A DNA stretch of 64,000 bases from Peterkaempfera sp044755465 (GTDB lineage Bacteria; Actinomycetota; Actinomycetes; Streptomycetales; Streptomycetaceae): the NCBI RefSeq assembly GCF_044755465.1, contig NZ_JBIVRB010000006.1, positions 1-64,000 of the forward strand. Reading direction: 5' to 3'. Of this stretch, positions 48,889-57,949 are shown one piece after another (position 1 is the first letter of the stretch; every line of letters begins with the position of its first letter). The notes beneath the pieces were generated by a model that worked only from the letters and a program-made list of their open reading frames with translations, had not been told where the DNA came from and did no database searches. The position numbers and the translations under genes are program-made.

Positions 48889-49829
48889 TCAGCGGCAGGC
48901 CGGTACGGGGTCGGGGGCGCTGTCGAAGCGGTTGGCGGGCCGCTCAAGACCGTAGTGCTCGCGCAGCGTCCGGCCGCCGTACTCGGTACGGAACAGCCCC
49001 CGCTCCTGGAGGATCGGCGCCACCCGGTCGACGAAGACGTCCAGCCCGGAGGGCTGCACGGCCGGCATCACCTTGAAGCCGTCGGCGGCGCCGTGGCGGA
49101 ACCAGTGCTCGATGGTGTCCGCCACCTGCACCGGGGTGCCGGCGAAGGTCCGGTGGCCGCGCCCGCCGCCGAGGCGCCCGATCAGCTGACGCGCCGTCAA
49201 CCGCTGTCGGCGGGCCAGCTGCACGATCAGCGTGTACCGGCTCTTGGCGCCCTCGATCCCGTCCTCGGTGGGGAGGCCGGCGGGCAGTTCGGCGTCCAGG
49301 TCCAGCTCATCGGGGGCGAGCCTGAGCAGCGCGGCGAGCTGCCGCTTGGCGTACTCGGGCCGGATCAGCCGGTCCAGTTCGGCGTCCAGCTCCCGGGCCT
49401 GCGCCTCGGTGTCACCGATCACCGGGACGATGCCCGGCAGGATCTTCACCGTACCGGGGTCGCGGCCCAGGCGCCGCGCCCGGCCCTTGAGGTCGGCGTA
49501 GAACGCCAGGGTGGTGTGCGGTACGGCGATATGGGCGCCGCACACCACATGGCGGCCGGCGTCGATGTCCAGCGGGATGTGCGGTCGGCCGGCGCCCCGG
49601 GGGCCTCGCGGATCAGTCCCCGGGCGAGCAGGTCGGCGCAGTGGCCGGTGACCGACGCGGGGGACAGGCCGGTGAGCCGGGCCACCGTGCTGCGGGCCAC
49701 CGGGCCGTGGTCGAGGACCGCGCGGAGGACCAGCCCCGCGCTCGACGCGCGCCGCGCCGACTCCGTGGTGCGGATGTCCGCCCGCCGAATCGGCGTCTGA
49801 CGGCGTGCGGGCGCCACCCGACGGTCCAT
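48889..49829 (-). pseudogene. Chimera of a frameshifted ROK-family regulator and a truncated flavin monooxygenase
   Basis: The 5' part (49829 to about 49590) encodes the winged HTH of a ROK-type repressor (LRAVLDHGPVARSTVARLTG, SVTGHCADLLARGLI). A net one-base shift between about 49585 and 49605 moves the reading to another frame, where the ROK sequence continues (GRPHIPLDIDAGRHVVCGAH, IAVPHTTLA). At about 49503 it switches without a stop to the C-terminal half of an LLM-class FMN monooxygenase (NtaA/SnaA/DszA type): FYADLKGRARRLGRDPG, then AGTPVQVADTIEHWFRHGAADGF and GLFRTEYGGRTLREHYGL to the end at 48889. About 200 residues of an expected 440 remain. A deletion that fused two neighbouring genes explains this best. 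Confidence 0.75.
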
Positions 49830-50340
49830 GGCTGCCTTCCCGGGTCCGAAGTGACGGTCGAGTCCCGGCTGTGCCGGGACAGCGCCCGGGAGTCCCGGGC
49901 GCGCTTCACACGGAAGGCAGACAGATGGCGGTGGCCTGGTACCGAAGGTCCACGTACCGGCGCGAGCTGAGGCCGGACGACTGGTGGACCATGCGGGCGA
50001 TGCCAGCAGAGCGTCAACCGGCGGCCCAGAGACGCCGATCCGGCCACCCGCTGGGCCGCTGCGCCGCCGGGTGGGGGAGGCCCCTGCCGCCCGTGGGGGT
50101 GGTGCGGCGGGGGCCCCGGTGCCGGTTGTCCGGCCGGCACTGCTGGGAATTCGGGGCGGCGGCCCCGGCGGATGTCACTCGGAAGGGTGAATCAGCGGGG
50201 GCGCGGTCACCAAATCCGCGTCCGGCGCCTCTTGCCGTACGAAACGCCCTCAGGATCGTTCAGCCCCGCCACCGCAGACCCGTCACCGCACACCCGTCAC
50301 CGGACCCCCGTCACCGGCACCCCCCGCAAGGAGCGGCCGT
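49830..50340. other. Gap of 511 bases with palindromes
   Basis: Holds GTCCCGG/CCGGGAC (49862-49880) and a perfect 10-bp palindrome GCGCCCGGGA-G-TCCCGGGCGC (49882-49902), and an ACCCGTCACCG-type short repeat near 50279-50320. A frame from ATG 49925 has GGAAGG upstream and runs into the symporter gene, but its Arg/Pro-rich product looks like a shadow. Likely upstream control region of the symporter. Confidence 0.45.
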
Positions 50341-51900
50341 ATGCGCTACGTCGACCTCGCCGTGATCGTCGTCTACCTGCTCGCCGTCGCCCTGGTCGGC
50401 CTGCGCCTCGCCGGGCGGCAGCGCACCGCCCGGGAGTACTTCGTCGGGGAGGGCGGCCTGCCCTGGTGGGCCGTCTGCTGCTCGGTGGTGGCGACCGAGA
50501 CCAGCGTCCTCACCGTCATCAGCATCCCCGGCGGCGCCTACGCCGGGCAGGCGTTCGGCAATGTCGAGCTGGCCCTCGGCTATGTCGTCGGCCGGGTGGC
50601 GGTCGCCACCGTGCTGATCCCGCTCTACCGGCGCGGCGGCTTCGTCAGCGCCTACCAGTACCTCGGGCTGCGCTTCGGGCGGCAGCTCCAGGTCGTGGCC
50701 TCGCTCGCCTTCGTCGCCACCCGGCTGCTCGCCGAAGGCGTCCGGCTGTTCGCCGCCGCCATCCCGATCAGACTGCTGCTGGCCGAGTTCGGCCTCCACA
50801 TCGGCTACCGCGCCATCATCACCGTGCTGACCCTGGTCACCGTGGTCTACACCCATCTGGGCGGCATCAAGGCCGTCATCTGGACCGACGCGGTGCAGAT
50901 GGCGCTCTACCTCGGTGGCGCGCTGCTGGCCGTGGCCGTGCTCAGCGGGCAGGTGGGCGCGCACGGCTACGCGGCGGCCCTGCACGCCGGCCGGTTCCGG
51001 GTCTTCGACGCCGACCTCGGCCCGGTCCATGTGCTCACCAGCCCGTTCGCCCTGCCGACGGCGATTCTGGGCGGCGCGGTCTTCGCCATGGCCAGCCACG
51101 GCTCGGACCAGCTGATCGTGCAGCGCATCCTCGCCTGCCGCGACCTGCGGGACAGCAGAAGGGCGATGATCGGCTCCGGTGTTTTCGTCGCCGTCCAGTT
51201 CGCGGCGTTCTCGCTGGTGGGCGCGCTGCTCTGGTCCTACCACCACGGCCGGACCTTCCAGGAGCTCGGCCTGCCGAGCAGCGACGGCCTCTATCCCGAC
51301 TTCATCCTGCACGGGCTGCCCGTCGCCGTCTCCGGCCTGCTGGTGGCCGGCATCCTCGGCGCCGCGATGGGGTCGCTGTCGTCCGCGCTGAACTCCATGT
51401 CCAACTCCACCGTCTCCGACCTGGTGCGCGGCTTCGGGCACCGCGCCCCCTCCGACGCCGGGCTACTGCGGCTGGCCAGAGCGGCGACCCTGCTCTGGGC
51501 GGCCCTGATGGCGGTCCTCGCCTGCGGCTTCAGCAGCAGCACCGGCAATGTCTACCTCACCGGGCTGACCATCGCCGGCTACAGCTATGGCGCGCTGCTG
51601 GGCGCCTTCCTGCTGGGCCGCCTGGTCAAGCGCGCCCGGCAACCGGACGCGCTGGCCGCCTTCGTGGTCACCGTGGCGGTGATGGCCTATGTCGTACGGG
51701 TGGTCAGGATCGACGTCACCACGGGCGGCAGCACCGTGCCCACCGCCATCGCCGCGCAGTGGCTGGTACCGATCGGGGTCGCCGTCACCCTGGCCGTCGG
51801 CGGGCTGGCGAGCCTACGCCACGGCTCTGCCGCACCGGGGCCGGTCGGCAGCCCACCGGAGCCGGCGGCAGCATCCGCGAGCACGGCAGAGGCGGCCTGA
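50341..51900 (+). CDS. Sodium:solute symporter (SSS) family protein
   Basis: 519 residues, about 13 helices. Helix 1 DLAVIVVYLLAVALVGLRLAG, then GRQRTAREYFVGEGGLPWWAVCCSVVATETSVLTVISIPG, the GGIKAVIWTDAVQM segment and MASHGSDQLIVQRILACRDLRDSRRAM are the typical SSS signatures (the last is the SSS helix 6-7 signature). AAGGAG ribosome binding site. Substrate unknown; sugars, sialic acid, proline and nucleosides are all carried by the family. Confidence 0.92.
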   Translation: MRYVDLAVIVVYLLAVALVGLRLAGRQRTAREYFVGEGGLPWWAVCCSVVATETSVLTVISIPGGAYAGQAFGNVELALGYVVGRVAVATVLIPLYRRGGFVSAYQYLGLRFGRQLQVVASLAFVATRLLAEGVRLFAAAIPIRLLLAEFGLHIGYRAIITVLTLVTVVYTHLGGIKAVIWTDAVQMALYLGGALLAVAVLSGQVGAHGYAAALHAGRFRVFDADLGPVHVLTSPFALPTAILGGAVFAMASHGSDQLIVQRILACRDLRDSRRAMIGSGVFVAVQFAAFSLVGALLWSYHHGRTFQELGLPSSDGLYPDFILHGLPVAVSGLLVAGILGAAMGSLSSALNSMSNSTVSDLVRGFGHRAPSDAGLLRLARAATLLWAALMAVLACGFSSSTGNVYLTGLTIAGYSYGALLGAFLLGRLVKRARQPDALAAFVVTVAVMAYVVRVVRIDVTTGGSTVPTAIAAQWLVPIGVAVTLAVGGLASLRHGSAAPGPVGSPPEPAAASASTAEAA

Positions 51901-52006
51901 GCAGCGCCGGGCCGACCCCGGCCCCCAGCCCGTCCTGGCAGGGTGGATCGACCCGGCCGACGACGGGTACCCGTACCACGACACCTCGAAGCGGCAGGAG
52001 AGACCC

Positions 52007-52789
52007 GTGCGCGACTACCCCGGGACGATCGTTCCCACCGGCCACATCGAGCCCGTGCCCCGGCGCATCCGGGCCTTCCTCGGCGGCCGGGCGGTGCTCG
52101 ACACCACGCAGGCCCGCTACGTCTGGGAGCACCCGCACTTTCCGCAGTACTACATTCCGCTCGCGGACGTAGCCCCCGGGCTGCTCATCGACGAGCAGCA
52201 CACCGAGCAGCCGGGCCAGGGCAAACCGGGCCAGGGCACCGTCCGGCGGTACGGACTGCGAGTGGACGGGACCTCCCGGCCCGGCTGCGCCCGGGTGCAC
52301 GCCGAGGACGCACCCGAGGGGCTGGCCGGTACGGTCCGGTTCGACTGGGACGCCCTGGACGCCTGGTTCGAGGAGGACGAGCAGGTCTTCGGCCACCCGC
52401 GCAGCCCCTACACCCGGGTCGACGCGCTGCGCTCCACCCGTACCGTCCGGGTCGCCCTCGACGGGGTGCTGCTGGCCGAGTCGTCCTGCCCGGTGATGGT
52501 CTTCGAGACCGGCCTGCCGACCCGCTACTACCTCGACCGTACGGCCCTCGACTTCAGCCACCTGGTGCCCAGCGACACGGTCACCGCCTGCCCGTACAAG
52601 GGACGGACCACCGGCTACTGGTCGGTCCGCACCGGCGGCGCCACCCACCCGGACCTGGCCTGGACATACGACTTCCCGACCCGCCAACTGCTGCCCATCG
52701 CCGGGCTGGTCGCCTTCTACAACGAGAAGGTCGACATCACCATCGACGGCCGACCCGTCCCCCGGCCGGACACCGCCTTCTCCGACTGA
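52007..52789 (+). CDS. Two-domain DUF427 protein
   Basis: 260 residues, GTG start with AGGAG. Two copies of the DUF427 fold: PVPRRIRAFLGGRAVLDTTQARYVWEHPHFPQYYIP (about 14-50) and TRTVRVALDGVLLAESSCPVMVFETGLPTRYYLDRTAL (about 145-185), the second followed by TACPYKGRTTGYWSVR...AWTYDFP. DUF427 is common in actinobacteria; function unassigned. Separated from the symporter stop by 106 bases. Confidence 0.88.
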   Translation: MRDYPGTIVPTGHIEPVPRRIRAFLGGRAVLDTTQARYVWEHPHFPQYYIPLADVAPGLLIDEQHTEQPGQGKPGQGTVRRYGLRVDGTSRPGCARVHAEDAPEGLAGTVRFDWDALDAWFEEDEQVFGHPRSPYTRVDALRSTRTVRVALDGVLLAESSCPVMVFETGLPTRYYLDRTALDFSHLVPSDTVTACPYKGRTTGYWSVRTGGATHPDLAWTYDFPTRQLLPIAGLVAFYNEKVDITIDGRPVPRPDTAFSD

Positions 52790-52838
52790 CCCGCGACGGC
52801 CGACCCGCAGCGACCGACCCACGGCCGGCTCGGACCGG

Positions 52839-53234
52839 TCAGCCGCCCGCGCGGCCCGCCGCCGCGGCGTAGGACGCACGGGCCGACAGCACCTCGTCCA
52901 TGTGCTCGACGGACCACTGCTGGAGCGCCGCGAGCGGTGCATGCAACGACTCCCCGAGGGCGGTGAGCTGGTACTCGACGCGGGGCGGGACGGTGGGATA
53001 CACCGTGCGCAGCACCAGGCCGTCCCGCTCCAGCGCGCGGAGCGTCTGGGTGAGCATCTTCTCGCTCACCCCGGCGACCCGCCTGCGCAGCGCCGTGAAC
53101 CGCTGTGTCCCGGCGTCGGCCAGCTCACCGAGGACCAGCACCGTCCACTTGTCCCCGATCCGGTCCAGCATCTCCCGGGACGGACAGTCACGCGCATACG
53201 GGTCCCACGACTTCTGCGCGATCTCCTTGGTCAT
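52839..53234 (-). CDS. HxlR-family redox-sensing regulator, QorR-like
   Basis: 131 residues. HxlR winged HTH: DCPSREMLDRIGDKWTVLVLGEL, FTALRRRVAGVSEKMLTQTLRALERDGLV, PPRVEYQLTALG. With the start at ATG 53234 the only Cys is Cys17, the same number as the redox-active Cys reported for corynebacterial QorR; ATG 53261 is also in frame. Divergent from a QorB-type quinone reductase gene, with an inverted repeat in between. The likely mechanism is thiol oxidation relieving repression. Confidence 0.9.
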   Translation of the reverse strand: MTKEIAQKSWDPYARDCPSREMLDRIGDKWTVLVLGELADAGTQRFTALRRRVAGVSEKMLTQTLRALERDGLVLRTVYPTVPPRVEYQLTALGESLHAPLAALQQWSVEHMDEVLSARASYAAAAGRAGG

Positions 53235-53266
53235 ACCCGCCACCACCTGCTCACTCTCCATTGGGT

Positions 53267-53289
53267 GGCTACCTTACCAAAAGGTTGCC
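53267..53289. promoter_or_regulatory. HxlR operator
   Basis: GGCTACCTT (53267-53275) and AAGGTTGCC (53281-53289) form an inverted repeat, eight of nine pairs, 5-base spacer, in the divergent gap. Confidence 0.65.
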
Positions 53290-53373
53290 GCTTCCCAATA
53301 GAGAGTATGTGTGGTGGACTTTTCCACGGGCGGTCGACCGCCGTCCCCTACGCATTGCGAAGGAGTCTGTGCC

Positions 53374-54246
53374 ATGTCGACAGTCGTCACCGGAGCCACC
53401 GGTCACCTCGGCCGCCTCGTCGTGGAGGCGCTGCTGCGCCGTGGGGTGGAACCGTCGGAGATCGTGGCCACCGGCCGCGACATCGGGAAGATCAAGGACC
53501 TGGCCGATCGGGGTGTGACCGTGCGCCGGGCCGACTTCACCGACTCCGACAGCCTCACCGCCGCGTTCGCCGGTGCCGAGAAGTTGCTGCTCGTCTCCAC
53601 CGACGCGCTCGGCAGCCGCACCGACGGCCACCGCCGCGCCATCGACGTCGCCCGCGCCGCCGGTGTCACCACCCTTGCCTACACCAGCATCACCAAGGCC
53701 GACTCCGCCCGGATGACGCTCGCCACCGAGCACCGGGAGACCGAGCAATACCTCCAGGCCGGCGGTGCTCCGTTCGTCATCCTGCGCAACAGCTGGTACC
53801 TGGAGAACTACACCGGCCAGCTCGCCACCTACCTTGAGCACGGGAGCGTCCTCGGCAGCGCGGGCCAGGGGCTGGTCAGCGCCGCCACCCGCGCCGACTA
53901 CGCCGAGGCCGCCGCGGTCGTGCTGACCACCGAGGGGCACCAGGGGACGGTGTACGAGCTGGGCGGCGACCAGCCGTTCACGCTCTCCGACCTGGCCGCC
54001 GCGCTCTCCGCCGCCACCGGCCGGGAGATCAGCTACACCGACCTCCCGGCCCCGGCGTACGCGGAGGTGCTGACCGGCGCGGGCGTCCCGCAGGGCTTCG
54101 CCGAGGTACTGGCCGACGCCGACCTCGGCCTGGCCCGGGGCGAACTCCGCACCGACAGCGGCGACCTGCGCCGCCTCCTCGGCCGCCCCACCACCACCCT
54201 CGCGGCGGCCATCTCCGCAGCCTTGGCCGCTCAGCCCACCGCCTGA
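53374..54246 (+). CDS. NAD(P)H-binding quinone reductase-like protein (QorB type)
   Basis: 290 residues, collinear with E. coli QorB/YtfG (NmrA-like, atypical short-chain reductase). VVTGATGHLGRLVVEALLRRGVEPSEIVATGRD is the nucleotide-binding part; YTSITKAD, LATEHRETEQYLQ, LRNSWYLENYTGQLA and SAATRADYAEAAAVVLT match the family throughout. AAGGAG ribosome binding site. Probably reduces quinones or reactive carbonyls with NADPH. Partner of the divergent redox-sensing HxlR regulator. Confidence 0.92.
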   Translation: MSTVVTGATGHLGRLVVEALLRRGVEPSEIVATGRDIGKIKDLADRGVTVRRADFTDSDSLTAAFAGAEKLLLVSTDALGSRTDGHRRAIDVARAAGVTTLAYTSITKADSARMTLATEHRETEQYLQAGGAPFVILRNSWYLENYTGQLATYLEHGSVLGSAGQGLVSAATRADYAEAAAVVLTTEGHQGTVYELGGDQPFTLSDLAAALSAATGREISYTDLPAPAYAEVLTGAGVPQGFAEVLADADLGLARGELRTDSGDLRRLLGRPTTTLAAAISAALAAQPTA

Positions 54247-54272
54247 GCGACCCCGGCCCCGCGACACCACAC

Positions 54273-54310
54273 CCCCCGGGCCCGGCCGTGCCGACGGTCA
54301 GGCCCGGGGG
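54273..54310. terminator. Hairpin terminator
   Basis: Perfect 10-bp stem CCCCCGGGCC (54273-54282) with 54301-54310, 18-base loop, after qorB and before the convergent NERD gene. Confidence 0.65.
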
Positions 54311-54320
54311 AGCCCCGGCC

Positions 54321-54350
54321 GCTGGTCAGGGCTGGTCAGGGCTGGTCAGG
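54321..54350. repeat. Decamer tandem repeat
   Basis: GCTGGTCAGG three times in tandem, followed by two degenerate copies up to the NERD stop codon at 54366. Confidence 0.9.
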
Positions 54351-54365
54351 GCCAGTCAGAGTCGG

Positions 54366-55112
54366 TCAGGGCCGGTAGGGCGGGAAGGCGACCGCCGCCC
54401 GCGCCGCCAGTTGCCGCAGGCGGGCATCGTCCATGCCCCGCTCCGGCTGGAGGTCCCGCAGATACCGCCGCAGCTGCTTCGCGGGCAGCACCATCACATC
54501 CCCCAGCCGCAGCACCCCGCCGGGCACCGCCGCACCGTGGACCGCGACCACCGCCCGGACCGGCACGCCCAGCGCGACCGCCGCCAGCCCGGCCTCCCAC
54601 TCCACCGTCCGCAGCGCCCGGTCCTGCGGATACCGCCCGTACCAGAGCGTCCCGTCCCGCAGCTGCAACCGGGACTTCTCCGAGGCCCAGAGCTTGGTGT
54701 CGACGTACACCACGCCGGGCGGCCCCAGCACCAGGTGGTCCAGGTTCGCCCGGGAACCGGGGATCGACCGGTCGTGCAGCAGCACCCAGCCGCGCCGCTC
54801 CAACGGCGCCAGCAGCCGGGCGGTGCGGCGCTCGCCCGTCGCGCCCACCCGCCAGCTGTTGCGGCCCGGCCGGTAGACCAGCCACACCACCCGGACGAAC
54901 AGCGACAGGGCGACCACCGCGCCGAACCAGGCGGCCCCGCCGACCGAGGCGGCCCACAGCCCGACCCCCAGCGTCGGCAGCGCCGCCCCCGGCAGCACCC
55001 ACCGGCCCAGCCGATGCTGCCGGGCCACCTCGGCCGCCCGCTGCTGCCGCCCCCGCCGGGCCGCACTCGCCCCGGCCCCCGCCTTCCTGCCCCGCCCCAC
55101 CGGCACTGCCAC
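54366..55112 (-). CDS. NERD (nuclease-related) domain membrane protein
   Basis: 248 residues, GTG start. Two hydrophobic helices (LPTLGVGLWAASVGGAAWFGAVVALSLFVRVVWLVY, about 45-80) anchor it, and the NERD domain follows: GATGERRTARLLAPLERRGWVLLHDRSIPGSRANLDHLVLGPPGVVYVDTKLW, where NLDHLV and the Lys in DTKLW match the PD-(D/E)XK-like core. Nuclease activity is not proven for the family. Stands alone. Confidence 0.88.
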   Translation of the reverse strand: MAVPVGRGRKAGAGASAARRGRQQRAAEVARQHRLGRWVLPGAALPTLGVGLWAASVGGAAWFGAVVALSLFVRVVWLVYRPGRNSWRVGATGERRTARLLAPLERRGWVLLHDRSIPGSRANLDHLVLGPPGVVYVDTKLWASEKSRLQLRDGTLWYGRYPQDRALRTVEWEAGLAAVALGVPVRAVVAVHGAAVPGGVLRLGDVMVLPAKQLRRYLRDLQPERGMDDARLRQLAARAAVAFPPYRP

Positions 55113-55237
55113 GGTTCCCCTCCCATCCCCGGCCGCCGCCCGCCGGCGCCGCCCCCGCCACCCAGGACAGCACGCCGCCCCGCCACCGCGACAGGTCGCA
55201 TCGAGGCGCGGCCGGGAACGGGCGGGCGCGGCCGGGC

Positions 55238-56485
55238 TCAGCCGGTCGGCGCGGGCCGCAGCCCGTCGAAGGCCACGCCCAGGTGACGCGGGCCGCGCAG
55301 CACCGCGTTGCGCCGGTACGGCGGCGGGTCCTCCAGCAGCCGGGGCCGCTCCAGCCGGTGGGCCAGCGCGGTCAGGGCGAGCTGTGTCTCCAGCCGGGCC
55401 AGCGGTGCGCCGAAGCAGGAGTGGATGCCGCTGCCGAAGCCGAGGTGCTGGTTGTCCGGGCGGTCGGGGTCGAAGCGGTCGGGGTCCGCGAAGCGCAGCG
55501 GGTCCCGGTTGCCCGCAGCCAGCATCAGCCGGACGGCGGAGCCCTTGGGGATGAGCGTCCCGGCGACGTCCACGTCGGCCAGCGTGCTGCGCTGCGGCAG
55601 GAACTGCACCGGCGGCTCATAGCGCAGCAGCTCCTCGACCAGCGGCGCGGCCAGCGCGGGTTCGCGGCGCAGCCGGTCGAGGATCTCGGGTCGGCGCAGC
55701 AGGGTGAGCATGCCGTTGGTGATGAGGTTGACCGTGGTCTCGTGTCCGGCGATCAGCAGCAGCGTCGCGGTGGTGACCAGCTGCACCTGGGAGAGCCGGC
55801 CCTCCGGCCCGTGGCCGGCGGCCAGCGCGGAGAGCATGTCGTCGCCGGGGGAGCGGCGCCGTCGGTCGATCAGCTCGGTCAGGTACTGCGCCATCTCGCC
55901 GCGGGCCTGCCGGGTGGCGCGCCGCTGCTGCGCGGCGGCCTCCGCCGACAGGTTGGGGTCCAGATTGGAGACCAGGGTCTCGGCCCAGACGTGGAAGCGC
56001 GGCTCGTCCTCCCGGGGCACGCCCAGCAGCCGGCAGATGACCGTCACCGGGAAGGGGTAGGCGAAGTCGTCCACCAGGTCGACCCGGTCGCGGCCGGTGA
56101 AGCCGTCGATCAGGCCGGCGACGATACGGGTGAGTTCGCCGCGCATGTCGTCGATCCGCCGGGGGCTGTGCGGCGGCCCGAACGGCTGCATGGTGATGGT
56201 GCGCAGCCGGTCGTGCTCCGGCGGGTCCAGCCGCAGGAAGGACGGCGCGACCTCGGTCTCGTCCTCGTCGCCCGGTATGGCGGCGGCCTCCGGCGGTGCG
56301 TTGCGGGGGTCCACGCTGAGCCGGGGGTCCTGGAGCAGGTTGCGGATCTCCCAGTAGGTGCTCACGGCGTACGAGCCGTCCTGCTGCCGGGCCACCGGGG
56401 TCCGGCGCAGCTCGGCGTAGAGCGGATAGGGGTCGGCGCGGTTCTCGTGGTCGAGGATCTGCCGCAGCAGGGTGTCCTGTGCCAT
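55238..56485 (-). CDS. Cytochrome P450
   Basis: 415 residues. Heme ligand Cys357 in FGSGIHSCFGAPLAR; I-helix AGHETT; ExxR as EELLR; PERF-region DPDRFDPDR. Normal length for a soluble bacterial class I P450. Last gene of a three-gene operon with its own ferredoxin reductase (57949) and ferredoxin (58256), which is unusual because most streptomycete P450s carry at most a ferredoxin. Substrate unknown. Confidence 0.95.
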   Translation of the reverse strand: MAQDTLLRQILDHENRADPYPLYAELRRTPVARQQDGSYAVSTYWEIRNLLQDPRLSVDPRNAPPEAAAIPGDEDETEVAPSFLRLDPPEHDRLRTITMQPFGPPHSPRRIDDMRGELTRIVAGLIDGFTGRDRVDLVDDFAYPFPVTVICRLLGVPREDEPRFHVWAETLVSNLDPNLSAEAAAQQRRATRQARGEMAQYLTELIDRRRRSPGDDMLSALAAGHGPEGRLSQVQLVTTATLLLIAGHETTVNLITNGMLTLLRRPEILDRLRREPALAAPLVEELLRYEPPVQFLPQRSTLADVDVAGTLIPKGSAVRLMLAAGNRDPLRFADPDRFDPDRPDNQHLGFGSGIHSCFGAPLARLETQLALTALAHRLERPRLLEDPPPYRRNAVLRGPRHLGVAFDGLRPAPTG

Positions 56486-56551
56486 CGCGGGGTCCTTGGG
56501 GTCGGGCCGGACGGTGTACGGGGGCCGGGGCGGGGTCAGGGCGAGGCGGGA

Positions 56552-57949
56552 TCAGGGCCGGTCCGGGGTGAAGGCGATCCGCTGGTCGGTGGGCGAGTGG
56601 CCGGTGAGGGTCACGGTCGGGCCGTGGGTCGGTACGGAGGAGTCGGGGAACCGGGCGGGGACCGGCCGTCCGCCGTCGCGCCCCGGATCGACGCCGGGCG
56701 TGTCGAAGGGGAACACGGCGGCCGACTCGATCAGCTGCTGGTAGAAGCCCAGCCATTTCGCCTGGTCGAAGGCGACGGCGGCGATGACCCGCCCCTGGAA
56801 GCCGTACACCCCGACGAACCGCCCCTCCGTCAGCGACCCCTGCGCCACCAGGAACTCGGTGCCCATCGGCGGCACGCCCACCGACTTGACGGCGACCCCG
56901 AACTGGGCGGACCAGAAGGCGGGCATCCACACATGCGGCCGGCGGTCCGCACCGGCGCTGACCATGTTGTGGGCGGCGGTCCGCGCCTGCGCCACCGCGT
57001 TGCCCCAGTGCTCCAGCGACAGGAACTGGTACTCGAAGAGCGGGTGCGGCGAGCGGGCGACGTCCCCCGCGACGAAGACGTCGTCGGTGACGATGCCCTG
57101 GACGTCGAAGGCACGGCAGGCCGCGTCGCAGGCGATGCCCCGCCAACCGGCCGCCAGCCCCGACCCGACCAGCCACTCGGTGTTGCGGATCGCGCCCAGC
57201 GACACCACCGCCAGCTCCGCGTCCACCGCCGTGCCGTCCGACAGATGGGCCCGCCGCAGCCGCCCGCCCGAGTCGCCCTCCAGCCCGGTCACCATCGCGC
57301 CGCACCGCAGATCGACGCCGTACGCCCGCTGCAACCGCGCGGCCGCCTCCCCGACCACCCCGCCCAGCGCGCCCACCAGCGGGGCGGCCCCCCGCTCGAC
57401 CACGGTGACGGCCAGGCCGCGTTCGCGGCACGCCGAGGCGATCTCCGAACCGGTGAAGCCCGCGCCGATGACCAGCACCCGGCGGGGTCCGGCCGACAGC
57501 CGCTGCTCCAACCGGGCGGCATCGTCCCTGGTCCGCAGCAGGAACACGCCGTCCAGGGCGGCCTCCGACTCATGCGGCCACGGCCGGGCCCGGACGCCGG
57601 TGGCGATCAGCAGCCGGTCGTACGCCACCTCGTCCCCGTCGGCCAGCAGCACCCGCTTGCCGGCCAGGTCCAGCCCGGACGCGGCGACCCCCAGCCGCCA
57701 CCGGGCCTCGATCGCCCGGTGGCGGGGGAGCGCCGTGGCGTCGGCGGAGGCGCGGCCGAGCAGGACCTGCTTGGACAGCGGCGGCCGGTCGTACGGCTCG
57801 TACGGCTCGTCGCCGATCATGGTGATCGAGCCGGTGAAGCCCTCCTCGCGCAGTGTCTCGGCCGCCCGCAGACCGGCCAGCGACGCCCCCACCACCACGA
57901 CCCGGCCCTCCCGCCGGAAGGCCGCCAGCGCGGCCCGGTCAGCAGGCAC
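56552..57949 (-). CDS. FAD/NAD(P)H-dependent ferredoxin reductase
   Basis: 465 residues, GTG start at 57949 with GGAGGT. Two Rossmann nucleotide sites: VVVVGASLAGLRAAETLR (FAD, about 16-33) and VLVIGAGFTGSEIASACRERG (NAD(P)H), plus DDVFVAGDVARSP, the third FAD motif. The C-terminal domain has WMPAFWSAQFGVAVKSVG and an extra Pro-rich tail of about 50 residues. Transfers electrons from NAD(P)H to the adjacent ferredoxin. Overlaps the ferredoxin gene by 11 bases. Confidence 0.93.
   Translation of the reverse strand: MPADRAALAAFRREGRVVVVGASLAGLRAAETLREEGFTGSITMIGDEPYEPYDRPPLSKQVLLGRASADATALPRHRAIEARWRLGVAASGLDLAGKRVLLADGDEVAYDRLLIATGVRARPWPHESEAALDGVFLLRTRDDAARLEQRLSAGPRRVLVIGAGFTGSEIASACRERGLAVTVVERGAAPLVGALGGVVGEAAARLQRAYGVDLRCGAMVTGLEGDSGGRLRRAHLSDGTAVDAELAVVSLGAIRNTEWLVGSGLAAGWRGIACDAACRAFDVQGIVTDDVFVAGDVARSPHPLFEYQFLSLEHWGNAVAQARTAAHNMVSAGADRRPHVWMPAFWSAQFGVAVKSVGVPPMGTEFLVAQGSLTEGRFVGVYGFQGRVIAAVAFDQAKWLGFYQQLIESAAVFPFDTPGVDPGRDGGRPVPARFPDSSVPTHGPTVTLTGHSPTDQRIAFTPDRP

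Noticed and set aside
49925..50365. Possible gene with GGAAGG before ATG 49925
   Set aside because: Arg/Pro/His-rich product typical of a shadow, and it runs into the start of the symporter gene.
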